Under the pieces are notes generated by a model that had not been told where the DNA came from, did not search any database, and saw nothing but the letters and a program-made list of their open reading frames with translations. Positions 1-9,422 of a stretch of DNA of 64,000 nucleotides are shown here, piece after piece. How positions within the stretch are numbered: position 1 is the first letter of the stretch; every line of letters begins with the position of its first letter. This stretch comes from Sycobia sp. Sy_11 (taxonomy: Eukaryota; Arthropoda; Insecta; Hymenoptera; Epichrysomallidae). Where the stretch lies: NCBI GenBank assembly GCA_018907035.1, contig JACCIC010000096.1, positions 1-64,000 of the forward strand. Reading direction: 5' to 3'. The position numbers and the translations under genes were made by a program.

Positions 1-268
1 CCGCCGCTGCCTAAATTCCCCCGTGTACCCCTTTCCCGCTCGCATACTATACATTACATAAGAATATTTCAAGTTAAGGGCGCGCAGGCCCACTCACCCG
101 CTACCGCTAAGTATAGGCGAGGGCGTCCCCTCGTGCGCTCGCTGCTGATCTCGGCTCCTCTTCCGCGGTGATCTCCCTTGGAGAGAGAGAGAGAAAAGAG
201 ATAAGGTATCTGCTGTCCGGGTCCGCACACCGGCTTACACCACTGGCACAAATATCGTCTCCGCACCA
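1..268 (-). repeat. 3' LTR of the Gypsy-type element (partial)
   Basis: This matches the right-hand LTR from 10172 onward; about 343 bp of it should lie outside the window. The match fades after position 272. A TG start on the minus strand puts the LTR edge near 268. The copies differ in a C-run, a GA microsatellite near 180 and about six substitutions. The LTR carries the end of the downstream ORF chain. Confidence 0.88.
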
Positions 269-667
269 CTCCCCGAAGGCCTGTCGCAATATTCGCTGCC
301 GTAATCCTTCTCGTAGGCCCTGAGTCTCACGGAGCAGTTCGAGGGTACGTCTCTGCCGATCCTCGATCTGCTCCGTGGACAGCCTTCGGGGTGGTGCTCT
401 TCTATCCGTGGTGTTGGTTGGATCTTCGGCTGCTCTTCTTGGTCTCGTCGGGAGGTCGTCGGGCGGACCCTCTTGCCTCCATCGGGCCAGCCTGGCTGAT
501 GGGGATGGGCTCGGCGTGGGGCTCGGCGACGGGTTCGGCCACAACTCCTTCGGGGGCCCTATTAGAACTGTCGGCGCTTGGCGATTGCGGCTTCGGGTTC
601 GGGCCTTGTGGCCGGTATGCCCTCGCGCAGCGTGGGCAGTCCTCCAGGTCCACCCCGTGTCGACCAC
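107..667 (-). CDS. Downstream ORF chain, third frame (C-terminal part), running into the LTR
   Basis: This frame overlaps the end of the zinc-protein frame (402 to 1553) and lies one base forward of it. Its first half is probably only a shadow. The second half, from about 450 down, reads as a helical segment rich in Glu, Arg and Leu, which fits the C-terminus of the same protein after a one-base indel or frameshift. The final third lies inside the 3' LTR, and the same peptide is encoded in the 5' LTR at 10444 to 10241. A two-base difference in a GA microsatellite changes the last residues between the LTRs. There is no recognised domain, signal peptide or membrane segment. Whether it is translated is unknown. 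Confidence 0.4.
   Translation of the reverse strand: MVDTGWTWRTAHAARGHTGHKARTRSRNRQAPTVLIGPPKELWPNPSPSPTPSPSPSARLARWRQEGPPDDLPTRPRRAAEDPTNTTDRRAPPRRLSTEQIEDRQRRTLELLRETQGLREGLRQRILRQAFGEWCGDDICASGVSRCADPDSRYLISFLSLSPREITAEEEPRSAASARGDALAYT
269..274 (-). other. Possible minimal polypurine tract
   Basis: On the minus strand the bases just before the LTR start are GGGGAG followed by TGG. This is where the plus-strand primer tract is expected, but six purines is short for a polypurine tract. The call rests mainly on position. Confidence 0.3.
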
Positions 668-1553
668 AGTTGTGGCAGACGCGATGCCGCACCGGTTCAG
701 GCAGTGGGGGCGGCGGTGGCCCGGTCTCCGGCAATTGAAGCATTGCCCGAGCTCCGGTCCACCGCCGGGTCGAAGGGATTGTAGCCAGGCCTCCGAACAT
801 AACGCCCGTTCGGATTACCAATTTCCGGAGGGGTATGCGGGCCCGGCTCTCGGGGTGGACCCAGCTACGCTCCTCTCCCTCTTCGCCTCGCCGGTCGCGT
901 TTAGGGGCTTCGGTCGCGGGGGCCTGTTGTTGTTGGCCCCCCCTCCCTTCTGTATGGGTGGGAATCTCCCTCGCCGACTCCCTAGGGGTGGTATCGGGCC
1001 GGGTTGGCGGTAGCGGCCTTTCCTGGCCGAGAACCCCCGCTGCGGCCTGGATCACTGCGCTGGCCCCTTCCTCCCGCCGGAAAAGGATCGACTCGAAAGT
1101 CCTCCCGTTCGAATTGCCGGCGGGGGTTGTATCGCCTGGCCGGCGAGCTTCACGGCGTTCTAACTCCTCTGCTCTGCGCTCTTCGGCGGCGAATCCCGGT
1201 GGACCCGGTCGTCCGACCACTTCATCGTCCCACTCCTGTGGGCCCCTGGGTGTTGGCGGGGGGAGTGGGAGGCCTAGGTGTATTGGTCCTGCGGTGGGGG
1301 GGGGCGCTGTCCATCGTCCCGCTGCCGGTGCCTTCTCAGGCTCGTGCCGCAGCGGCGGCACCCGACCTACTTCCCTCCGGCGGTTTGCCGGGGAGCGCTC
1401 CCTCTTCTTCGGGATGGCCCCCTTACTCCCTCTCTCTCCCGTAGCCTCTGTTCCCTTGGGAGTGGCCTCCTCTCCCTCCTTCGGGGTGCCTCCTTTCTTC
1501 TGTCTATCGTCCTCTCCTCCGAACTCTTCTTCTGTGGGTCCCTGCGCGTTCAT
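402..1553 (-). CDS. Downstream ORF chain, main frame: Pro/Arg-rich protein with zinc-finger motif
   Basis: This is a 383-codon ATG-initiated frame located after integrase, where errantiviruses and retroviruses carry env. The product is hydrophilic, rich in Pro, Arg, Glu and Gly, with a QQQQ run, a P-rich stretch and, near residues 295 to 311, a C-x2-C-x9-C-x2-C cluster (CHNC...CPRC) that looks like a small zinc ribbon or finger. I see no signal peptide, furin site or transmembrane helix, so it is not a conventional Env. An in-frame TAG lies about 30 bases upstream of the ATG. The preceding frame (1504 to 1812) overlaps its start, and the following frame (107 to 667) overlaps its end, each offset by +1. 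A nucleic-acid-binding or accessory Gag-like role is an inference from the zinc cluster and basic composition. Confidence 0.6.
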   Translation of the reverse strand: MNAQGPTEEEFGGEDDRQKKGGTPKEGEEATPKGTEATGERGSKGAIPKKRERSPANRRREVGRVPPLRHEPEKAPAAGRWTAPPPTAGPIHLGLPLPPPTPRGPQEWDDEVVGRPGPPGFAAEERRAEELERREARRPGDTTPAGNSNGRTFESILFRREEGASAVIQAAAGVLGQERPLPPTRPDTTPRESAREIPTHTEGRGGQQQQAPATEAPKRDRRGEEGEERSWVHPESRARIPLRKLVIRTGVMFGGLATIPSTRRWTGARAMLQLPETGPPPPPLPEPVRHRVCHNCGRHGVDLEDCPRCARAYRPQGPNPKPQSPSADSSNRAPEGVVAEPVAEPHAEPIPISQAGPMEARGSARRPPDETKKSSRRSNQHHG

Positions 1554-1812
1554 CTTTCCCGAGGCTTGCCCACCCCAAGTTTCCTACTCCTCCTCCTCGT
1601 CGACTGGGATGTCGGCCCAGTTCCGACCACTCCAACCCGAGAGGGTATTGTTTTGGGATCACAGTTTCCTCCGGTTCCCTCCCCTGTGGGGTGTAATACT
1701 CCCCGCTACTTTCGCTGCTCGCGCTTAACTTACGCGTTGCTTCCCCTTCCTTGCTCTCCATACTTCTTGCTTCCGTCACTATTGCACCTAACTTTCCCCC
1801 TATCTCTTCCAT
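1504..1812 (-). CDS. Downstream ORF chain, first frame (N-terminal part)
   Basis: This is a 102-codon ATG frame starting 77 bases after the pol stop and overlapping the ATG of the main zinc-protein frame by 50 bases. The product is hydrophilic, Ser/Glu/Gly-rich, with no recognised domain. Its last 20 or so residues become Arg-only low complexity, which suggests the true reading moves into the +1 frame around 1550 to 1600, either through a mutation in this copy or through recoding or splicing. It is most simply the N-terminus of the same accessory protein. Confidence 0.4.
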   Translation of the reverse strand: MEEIGGKLGAIVTEARSMESKEGEATRKLSASSESSGEYYTPQGREPEETVIPKQYPLGLEWSELGRHPSRRGGGVGNLGWASLGKDERAGTHRRRVRRRGR

Positions 1813-1888
1813 CGCTACTCCCGTTTCTTTTCTTCCTTCACTGGTTCTTCCGTCGCTGCTTCCGTCTCTGAAACAATTAACATATAGA

Positions 1889-4579
1889 TTAGTTTCCCCC
1901 TGTGGTAATGGGCCCTGCCTGGTTATTTCCCTGGGTACCCCGGGGTGGTAGGTATCGCTTGAGCTCGGATATGTGGGCCTTCGCGACGCGCTTTGCCGTA
2001 TTGGTCTCGAGTACGTAAACCGTTGGGGAGAGGGCGTTTAGGATCTTATAAGGGCCTTCATATTTGGGCGCCAGTTTCGCATTGAAACGATTAATCGCGC
2101 TTGACAGTACGCGAGTTCTTTTCCACACCAGGTCTCCTACCTGAAACCGCACTTCCCGTCTCCCTTTGTCGTAGAACTTCCGTTGCTTCTCCCGGGCTTG
2201 GTTTAAGTATCGGCGTATGAGGTCCCGCATGGCCCCTAGTCTCTTCATTTTATCCTCCCATTCTTCTGGTTTCGTTCTCACCACCTCTATTCTTCCTTCT
2301 ACTTCCCTTCGGAGGCTGTGCACTGGGTTGGGATTCCGTCCGAAGTTTAGGAATGCCGATGACGTTTTCAGGCTAGACTGACAGGCCGTATTAATCGCGT
2401 TCCTGAATTCGTGTAAGTGTTGGTCCCATCTCCGATGATCTTCTCTGACAAAGGTCGAGATCATCGTCTTCAGCGTCCTGTTGACCCTCTCGACAGGGTT
2501 GGCCTACGGGTGATATGGCGGTGTGGTCACATGCCTTATCCCGTATTCCTCCATCGCCCTTTTAAGGTACTTATTCTCGAATTCTTTTCCGTTGTCGGTG
2601 AGTAGGTACTCCGGCGTTCCCCACCGAAAAATAACTAACTCTTCCAAGGCTTTCACTACTCCCTTCCCATCGGCCGTCCTCATAGGCTTGACTTCAATCC
2701 AGCGTGTAAAGACGTCTTGCAGGACTAGGAGGTATTTATTCTGGGTTTTGCTAGACAGAAATTCCATGAAGTCTGCGGCTACTACACACCAAGGCTCTTC
2801 TACGATTCGATCTCCCATCAGCCCTTGTGGGCCCTGTTGCGAAACCTTATATTTCTGGCACTCTGGGCAACGCCGCACGTATTCACTTACGTTCGCCCAG
2901 ATGCCTTTCCAGTAGTAATCCAGGACTATGCGCGCGTATGTTTTTTCTATGCCTAAATGTCCGGCGGATACGTCATCGTGTGCGTCATGGAGCACCCTCC
3001 GACGCTGTTCGAAGGGGATCACTAACTTCCAGTTACTACTTCCTTCCGTGAACGGTGCCATAATTGTCTCTCCCCCTCGGCGGTATAGCATCCCGTCCAC
3101 TACACACCAATCCTTGTATTTCTTCGGGAGCTCCTCTACTTGTTGGATCATCCTTAGGTACCACTCGTCTTCCACTCCCGCGAATCCCGCCACTTCCTCC
3201 TCCTCTTCTATTCCCCTCGATAATGCGTCGGGTACGTAATTCAGCGCCCCCTTCCGGTACTCCAAATCGAAATCCCATTCTTGTAATTCTAGGGCCCACC
3301 TAGCGTGTCGTCCGGTCAGTTCTTTCGACTTCTTCATCCACTTCAGGGCACTATGATCGGTGATCGCCTTAAAGTGGTAGCCCTCGAGGTAAGGTCGCAG
3401 TTTCTTTATTGCCCATATCAGGGCTAGTCCTTCTTTTTCGGAGACCGTATAGTTCTTTTCGGCGTCCCGTAACACCCTACTTATGTAGACAATGGGGTGT
3501 TCCCCGTCTTCCAACTCCTGGGTCAGGACCGCTCCGATAGCGTAATCGCTAGCGTCCGTCTGTACGGTGAACGGTTTGGTGAAATCGGGGCGTGCCAGAA
3601 CAGGCGCTTCCGACAGTGCTTCCTTTAACTTCTCAAATGCTTCTTGTTGTTCTTCCCCCCACTTCCATGCGTGCTTCTTACTAAGTAGGCGGGCGAGTGA
3701 CACCTTGATCTCCGACTCGTTGCGTATAAACCTCGAGTACCAAGCTACCATCCCCAGGAACGAACGTAACTGCTTCAGGTTCCGGGGAACCGGAAATTTT
3801 ACCACCGGGGCGACTTTCTCTGGATCGGGCCGTAGCCCCTCCTTGTCCAGAAGGAATCCCAAGTATGCCACCTGCGCGCAGCAGAATTCGCATTTCTCCC
3901 GGTTCATGGTCAGCCCCGCTGCCAACAATCTCCGCAACACCGCTTCCAACCATTTCAGGTGTTCGTCGTATTCTTCCGTCACAACGATGATGTCGTCCAG
4001 GTATGCGAAAGCTCGTGGTTCGAACTCTGGACCGAACAGACGGTCGACCAAACGCTGGAACGTCATTGGAGCGTTGGTTAAGCCGAAAGGCATTCGGGTG
4101 AACTGATATAGGCCCGATCCCGGGACCGCGAAGGCCGTATACTGTTTGCTCCTCTCCGCCATCGGTACCTGGAAATAGGCGCTTTTTAAGTCAATCTTCG
4201 AGAGGTATCGGGCCTTTCGCAGCTTATCCAAGATGGAGTCCATGCGCGGTAGCGGGTACGCGTCCTTCCGGGTCACTGCGTTCAGATCTCGGTAGTCGAT
4301 GCAGAATCGATACGACCCGTTCGCCTTCTTCACGATTACAGGTGCACTACTCCACTCGCTTCCAGAACGCTCTATTACTCCTGACTCCAACATCTTCCTG
4401 ATTTCCCCTACAGATACTTCCGCCATTTTGGGAGACATAGGCCTCAATCGGTGCTTAATTGGTGCCGCTCCTTGTACGTCTATATGGTGTTCGGTCAATT
4501 GTGTTACCCCCGGGTTTTCCGAGGGTGGCGGCACGATGGCTTTTACCAAGCGTTCTACTTCTCCCCTTTTTTTCGGCGG
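1889..4579 (-). pseudogene. pol: pol: reverse transcriptase, RNase H and integrase, interrupted by one in-frame stop
   Basis: This frame copies the element RNA and inserts the DNA. It is open from 4579 (a TGA lies just upstream at 4582 to 4580) and overlaps the protease frame. It has no ATG near its beginning, as expected for a frame reached by recoding. RT motifs include a YLDD catalytic box near codon 184 after the TTG at 4549. RNase H follows (TDASDY, then a late TDHSAL block), then the integrase HHCC zinc region and a D,D-35-E core (AADFM, LTDNG). After a TAG at 2506 to 2504, in the last third of the integrase core, the same frame continues to 1889 through a basic region and a GPY/F module (KYEGPYK). 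That single stop removes the integrase C-terminus. The rest of the frame is intact over about 680 codons. Confidence 0.92.
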
Positions 4580-5831
4580 TCAACTCCGAGATGCCCGCAC
4601 ATTCCGCATATAGCACTCCTTCGTTTTCGTTGTTACCCCCAACGAATTCTCTCCATGGGATGTCCGGCGTTCTCCACTGTCCATGTCCGAATTTCACTTC
4701 GATTTCGAATGACTGGCAAAAGTCCATTCCTAGGATCAAGTCGTGATCCAGAACTTCCATTACTCGCAAGTCCACTTCTCCCAACCGTCGTCCTACTTCC
4801 ATCGTTACGGTAAGGATCCCCAATATTTGGGTAATTCCCCCGGTAACGGTTTTTATGTGCAGATGGGCGGGTGCCAGCCGATCTCGGAATGCTTCGGCCA
4901 CCCCAGGTCCGGCCAACGAAATCGACGCTCCCGGATCAAATAATGCTAGGTAGCTTTTACCGGCTAATTCTACCCGCAGATAGTACCGGTTCTCCACCCA
5001 CGTTCCCGCTATTTCGTCCTTTATGCCGGGCCTTGTTTTCGCGTTCCGTCTCTCCGTCTTGTCGGGTGCGGCTTTCTCGTCCGGGTGGGCAGCTGGTTTT
5101 CGGGCCCCCCACCACGGCCACTCCTCTGCCTCCGCGCGTAGCGGGGTGGTGATTGCGGGGAGGTCCAGTTCAGACCCTGTACCCGCGCTTCTCAGGCTGA
5201 TCTCCTCTACCGAATCTCCTCCAACCTTCTTTTCTCGTTTCTCGCTGCCTCGTCTAATTTTCTCTTCACTCCCTTCTTCTCTCACTCTACCCTCCTCTTC
5301 GGTCTGTTCGTTGCTTCTTCTCCTAATCTCTTCTACCCTTCCATTATTCCTTCTGCTCTTCTCTTATCTTCTTTCATTACCTCTTCTAGCCTTTTCTTCT
5401 TTCTCTTCGTTGTCTCCCCAATACTTTTCTCCTTTTTCCTCGTCGACTCTTCTATTCTTCTCTTCGGGATTTCGGTTTTCCGACGCTTCGCTCGGTCCCG
5501 CCCAGGTAATGGATTTCTGCAGGCGTACCCGATAGGCTTGTTCCGTCAGCCCTTTTTGATCTTCTTTCAACCTCAGTTCTTCTTCTTGCAGCCTTTTCTT
5601 CTCTTCTTCTATGGTGATCCGCTCTCGTCTTAACCTCTCCCACTCTTCTGAAATCTGCACGCTCTCCTCGGTTATCTCCCGCTTCGCCTCTTCTAATTGG
5701 TCCCGCTCCTCTTCTAAATTCCGCCTCCTCAAAGTCGTCTCTCGGGCCCCTGTCGCTGTGGGCCGGGAAGCATACGCCCTACTTGCTTCCCCGCCAATCC
5801 ATTTCCCCAGCTTCCTCCTCTGGGTGGGGGG
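4455..5831 (-). pseudogene. Protease frame: N-terminal coiled coil plus retroviral-type aspartic protease, one in-frame stop
   Basis: The frame is open from 5831 and overlaps the end of gag by about 50 bases in the +1 frame. From about 5720 to 5550 it encodes a Glu/Arg/Leu heptad-like segment that should form a coiled coil. A TAA at 5366 to 5364 interrupts it. The frame then continues through a charged linker into the protease: the catalytic motif reads ALFDPGAS (D near 4937) and the second conserved hydrophobic-Gly motif is LILGMDF. Retroviral-type proteases normally have DTG or DSG, so the proline after the catalytic aspartate is unusual. Downstream it overlaps pol for 125 bases, again with pol at +1, around a run of seven A and four G (minus strand). 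The protease would process Gag and Pol. Confidence 0.8.
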
Positions 5832-7662
5832 CTAGGGACAGGTGGACTGGGCGGCCCCTTGTCGGATAAGGTGGGTTTCGGACAGGAGGCGTCTGGCGTT
5901 CAGGGCACTCCCTGGACCGGTGTCCTCTGCGTCTACATGCGTAGCACTCCACATAGGGGCATTCGTAGGCGCGATGGCCCACCACGTTACAGTGGTAGCA
6001 CGTGCCCCAAAAGGCACCATCCTCCCTCGGTGGTACCCCCTCCCCCGGGTAGTCGTTCGCTCGGAGAACACCCGCGCCTCTCAGTGGTAGTACTTCCCGT
6101 GGTCCGAGGCCTCGACGGGGACAGGTCGACCTCGCGGCCTGGGCCCTATCTCGGTAGTCCTCCGGTGACGTGCGTGGTGCAACCTGTCGAGGGGCTGGAC
6201 GGGGTCCGTCGGGCGCGTGCAGTCGGGGACTTGGCTTCGGCCGTGGTTTGGGTGGCGGCGCGTCTACTCCCGCCACTAAGCCATGCTCCCCTCGGGATCG
6301 TGAGCTCCCCTCTCGATGCTTCCCTCTCCGTTCTGGGCTAATCCTTTCTCTTCCTTTCTTCTTCTTCCTTTCTTCTGGCCGCCGCTCACTTCCGCTGGAG
6401 TCCGTCTCTTCTACAGCTGCTACCTTCTTGACCGTCTGACTCCTCGCAGCGGCTAGCGGCAGCCGCATCTTATCCTTTGGAGGTGGGGGCGTATATCTAC
6501 TATCCAGTTCCTTCATCCTCTCCCACACTCTACACCATTTCTCCAACTCCTCCATACTGCGGATTCGTTTGTGGGCGATGAAGTGCCTGTATTCCGGGAT
6601 TAGATTCCGATAAGCGGTTATGAGTAGGCTTTTCGCGGAAGGGAGGTTTCGGAATCTGCCCACTATGTGGCGGAGAGCTGCCAAGTAGTGGACGAATTTT
6701 TCCCCTTTTGCCTGGGTGCGCCGCTTCAGCTCATCTTCCAGGTCTGCGGCGTCCCACTCGCCTAAGTACTGGTGACGGAAGGCCGCTGCAAATTCCTTCC
6801 ATGTGGTGATTCCTGGCTTTGCTTCTCTGAACCACTGTCCCGCCGGATCCTCCAGTATACTTGGCAGAGCTCGCAAAACTTGCTTGTCCGTCATGCGAGT
6901 GTTGTGTTTGCAGTCCTTCAGCTTTGCCAGGAAGCCCGCGGGGTTATCCTTTTCTGATCCAGAGAACCGCAACCGCCAATTCTGGAGTGTTTTCTCACAG
7001 TTCATCGGACCGGTCCTTCGGGTCGGTCGCGCGGCGGAGGCTTGTGGTAGTTCCTCTTCGGATTCCTCTTCGCTCTCTTCCTCTTCTGATTCTTCCGACA
7101 AAAAGAATAACTCTGCTTCGGATGACTCGCTGCCACTCTCCGACACTCGCCGTGGCTTCCTCTTCCCTTCCCGATGGGTGACGTCGGGGGAACTCTGCGT
7201 CGGGCCCGGTCCCGCCTTCTCATTCTTCCTCTGAACTACCCCGGATCCCAGTACAGGACTCGCTGGGGGCGGGCTGGGAACTACCCTACGTGTTGCAGAC
7301 AGCTTGTGGTCCGCCTTCCTTTTCACTCTGGCCATTACCGCTTCCAGATCGTTCGCTTCATCGTCATCCGTGTCTATGATCGGTGTCTTGGACTTAGTCT
7401 GGTCCGGGGGTGGGACATCTAGGTTGGAGTCGTCTCTCAGCCTTCCCTCGTCTAATAACTTCCGTCCCAACTCCGTCCGAGCCAACGCTGAACTTAACAA
7501 CGACCCTAGCATATTTAGAAGATCGTCCTGGGTCAAGGCGACCGGTGACGACCGCGGCGGCGACTCCAAATTGTTGCCGATCGGTTCTCCGCTGCTTTGG
7601 AGAGCAACCGGTCTTGATTGTGTGGGTGGTGGAGGGGTTGGGCTAGATATCGGCACCCCCAC
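5779..7662 (-). CDS. gag: gag: capsid and two CCHC zinc knuckles
   Basis: Gag forms the particle and packages element RNA. The frame is open from 7677; the first ATG is at 7512 to 7510, so the 50 codons before it are coding only if initiation is non-ATG or the ORF upstream is read through. After a Pro/Ser/Arg-rich and acidic N-terminal part comes a Retrotrans_gag-type capsid domain (motifs near DNPAGFL, LEDPAGQWF, TWKEF and the following helices, about residues 220 to 390). A basic low-complexity linker follows, then two tandem C-x2-C-x4-H-x4-C knuckles at about residues 555 to 586. It ends with TAG inside the overlap with the protease frame. No internal stop is seen, so gag is the best preserved frame with pol. 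Confidence 0.88.
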   Translation of the reverse strand: MGVPISSPTPPPPTQSRPVALQSSGEPIGNNLESPPRSSPVALTQDDLLNMLGSLLSSALARTELGRKLLDEGRLRDDSNLDVPPPDQTKSKTPIIDTDDDEANDLEAVMARVKRKADHKLSATRRVVPSPPPASPVLGSGVVQRKNEKAGPGPTQSSPDVTHREGKRKPRRVSESGSESSEAELFFLSEESEEEESEEESEEELPQASAARPTRRTGPMNCEKTLQNWRLRFSGSEKDNPAGFLAKLKDCKHNTRMTDKQVLRALPSILEDPAGQWFREAKPGITTWKEFAAAFRHQYLGEWDAADLEDELKRRTQAKGEKFVHYLAALRHIVGRFRNLPSAKSLLITAYRNLIPEYRHFIAHKRIRSMEELEKWCRVWERMKELDSRYTPPPPKDKMRLPLAAARSQTVKKVAAVEETDSSGSERRPEERKKKKGRERISPERRGKHREGSSRSRGEHGLVAGVDAPPPKPRPKPSPRLHAPDGPRPAPRQVAPRTSPEDYRDRAQAARSTCPRRGLGPREVLPLRGAGVLRANDYPGEGVPPREDGAFWGTCYHCNVVGHRAYECPYVECYACRRRGHRSRECPERQTPPVRNPPYPTRGRPVHLSLAPHPEEEAGEMDWRGSK

Positions 7663-7701
7663 TACCCTTTCGTTGCCTCATGGGATACTGTACCCCGCCA
7701 G

Positions 7702-8100
7702 TTAAAAATTACCGGTGTCTGTGCTCGCCGACCCCTTTCGTGGCCTCCCTCGACCGCTCTTCTTGCCTGCGGTCGGCGCAGCCGTACCGTCTTCCTCTCC
7801 TAGGCTGCCTCGACGTGGAGCATCGCTCATATTAATTTCTACTGGGGGGGCCGTTCGGACGTCTTCCACTTCATCCACTGAAGGGTCCCATGGAAACTCC
7901 TCATCCGCCAAGCTCTCTTTGACTTCGTAACGGAGCAATCTTTCTCTACGGTCGGCATCCGTTCCCGTCAGGCTAAGCCCGTGGACCCCCAGTTCCTCGC
8001 TGATCTCTTCATCTGTGAGATCGCGGAATCGGCGGGCGATAGCTCGAGCCCCGCGGGACCGCTCCAAGGCTTCCGTCAGTCGCGGGAACAACTCAGCCAT
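7702..8100 (-). CDS. Pre-gag ORF with SAP-like motif and AT-hook
   Basis: This is a 132-residue ORF with an ATG at 8100 to 8098, the first long frame of the element RNA. Residues about 28 to 60 fit the SAP DNA-binding motif (two short helices around a GLSLTGT turn, DEEISEEL...RRERLL). Near the C-terminus GRGRPRK is a textbook AT-hook core. The middle is acidic. Both motifs bind AT-rich or scaffold-type DNA in cellular proteins. Its frame is the same as gag; the two are separated by 39 bases containing its own TAA (7704 to 7702) and a TGA (7680 to 7678). It could be an independent protein or, in an undamaged relative, the N-terminus of Gag. The domain calls are by eye. Confidence 0.65.
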   Translation of the reverse strand: MAELFPRLTEALERSRGARAIARRFRDLTDEEISEELGVHGLSLTGTDADRRERLLRYEVKESLADEEFPWDPSVDEVEDVRTAPPVEINMSDAPRRGSLGEEDGTAAPTAGKKSGRGRPRKGSASTDTGNF

Positions 8101-9049
8101 TGTCGCTCTACTTCCAACTTCTCGGTAGCTGTCTCTTCCTTTATCTCTCTCTTCAGGTCACTCCGGTTTGCTTCTTTCTTCAACGAGGGAACGTCAAACC
8201 TCGTTGCGTGTTGTCCAAGCGCGGCGACAACGACAGCAACTCGAGAAAGAGAAAAGGGAAAGAAGAAAAAAAAAACAAAGCAAGGCAGCCGCTCGGGGCG
8301 CACCAACCGGCCTCAAGCGATACCAACAAACACACAAAAAAAAATTGTAACAAGGGGTGGTGCGGGGTGTAGCACCGTATAAAGAAATTGATTGAGAAAA
8401 TTGTTTTTTTTTTTTTGTAAAAGAAAGAGCAATTATGGCTTGGAAGGGCTTCCTTTCTACACTTCCTTTCTACACTCCCTTTCCTCTACCGGCTAGCGGA
8501 CGACTCGCGTAGCTTTATCCCGCGGCTGGCCACCTCTACGACAAACCCCACGTCGAAGATCACGTGATCTACTGGTCCTACCCAGCACTTCCCTCTGTCT
8601 GCTAAGCTACTTCCCTTTTTCTTCGCGACTCTGTCTTCCCATCGAACCTCCCACCCGTGTCTGCGGCTCACAATACAAGTGCCTACCTAATTAATGACGA
8701 ATCACGCATAGGCTACCTAGTTAACCATTATCGATATATGTATTCTCCGTAACAATTACTGAATATTCCGAACCCCAAATATCGTGGATAAATATTATCA
8801 ATACAACTTTCATACATAGATAATTCGATTTTATAAAGACATATGATATCTAAACAAGTCATGGGATAGCATATATGTATTTATATGTTTTATATATTAT
8901 AATAATAAATAAGTAAATAACTTCCTGTAATATCTCCCTCGGCGCTCAGTTATCGGTCTTCACCTCCAATAATCTTCCAAACTTCCAGAATTATACTCGT
9001 CCAACATTCGCAGGTACCAAAAAAAATTTTTTTTTTCTGTTAATCTCTC

Positions 9050-9053
<4 letters not shown>

Positions 9054-9094
<41 letters not shown>
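9054..9094. repeat. Poly-T run (41 bases)
   Basis: An uninterrupted T homopolymer on the plus strand within the retroelement leader. It is likely to vary in length and to be poorly assembled. Confidence 0.9.
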
Positions 9095-9099
<5 letters not shown>

Positions 9100-9422
9100 A
9101 CCTTCTTGCTTCTTATGCCTTCTTATTTCTTGTTCATATGTACTTCTTCATCTCCTTTTATTTCTACCATCATCTACTTATTCATCTCGTTTTACTTTTA
9201 CTTTTATTTACTAACTACTATTTGTCTTCGTCCATCAGCATGTTCTCTTCCTTATCTCCTCATTTTCTCCTAATTTTCTTCCCTCACCCAATTCATACTA
9301 ACACTTCCCGCTAGATTTCAAAAATAAAAAAATTTCTTTTCTCTTATTAAATTTTTTTTTTAAAAAAAAGAAAAATCTTTCTTTTTTTTTTTTTTAAACT
9401 GCAAGATGTTATTCCATTTTCA

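Noticed and set aside
375..1871. Long plus-strand open frames opposite the retroelement's downstream ORFs
   Set aside because: GC-rich antisense shadows of the minus-strand frames: Ser/Pro/Arg/Gly low complexity with no domain.
3567..4106. 179-codon plus-strand frame opposite pol
   Set aside because: It is the complement of the conserved RT region, and the minus-strand frame carries the recognisable motifs.
4574..4600. Possible -1 ribosomal slip site (A AAA AAG) at the protease/pol junction
   Set aside because: The heptamer is present in the protease frame, but pol is in the +1 frame, so a -1 slip would not reach it.
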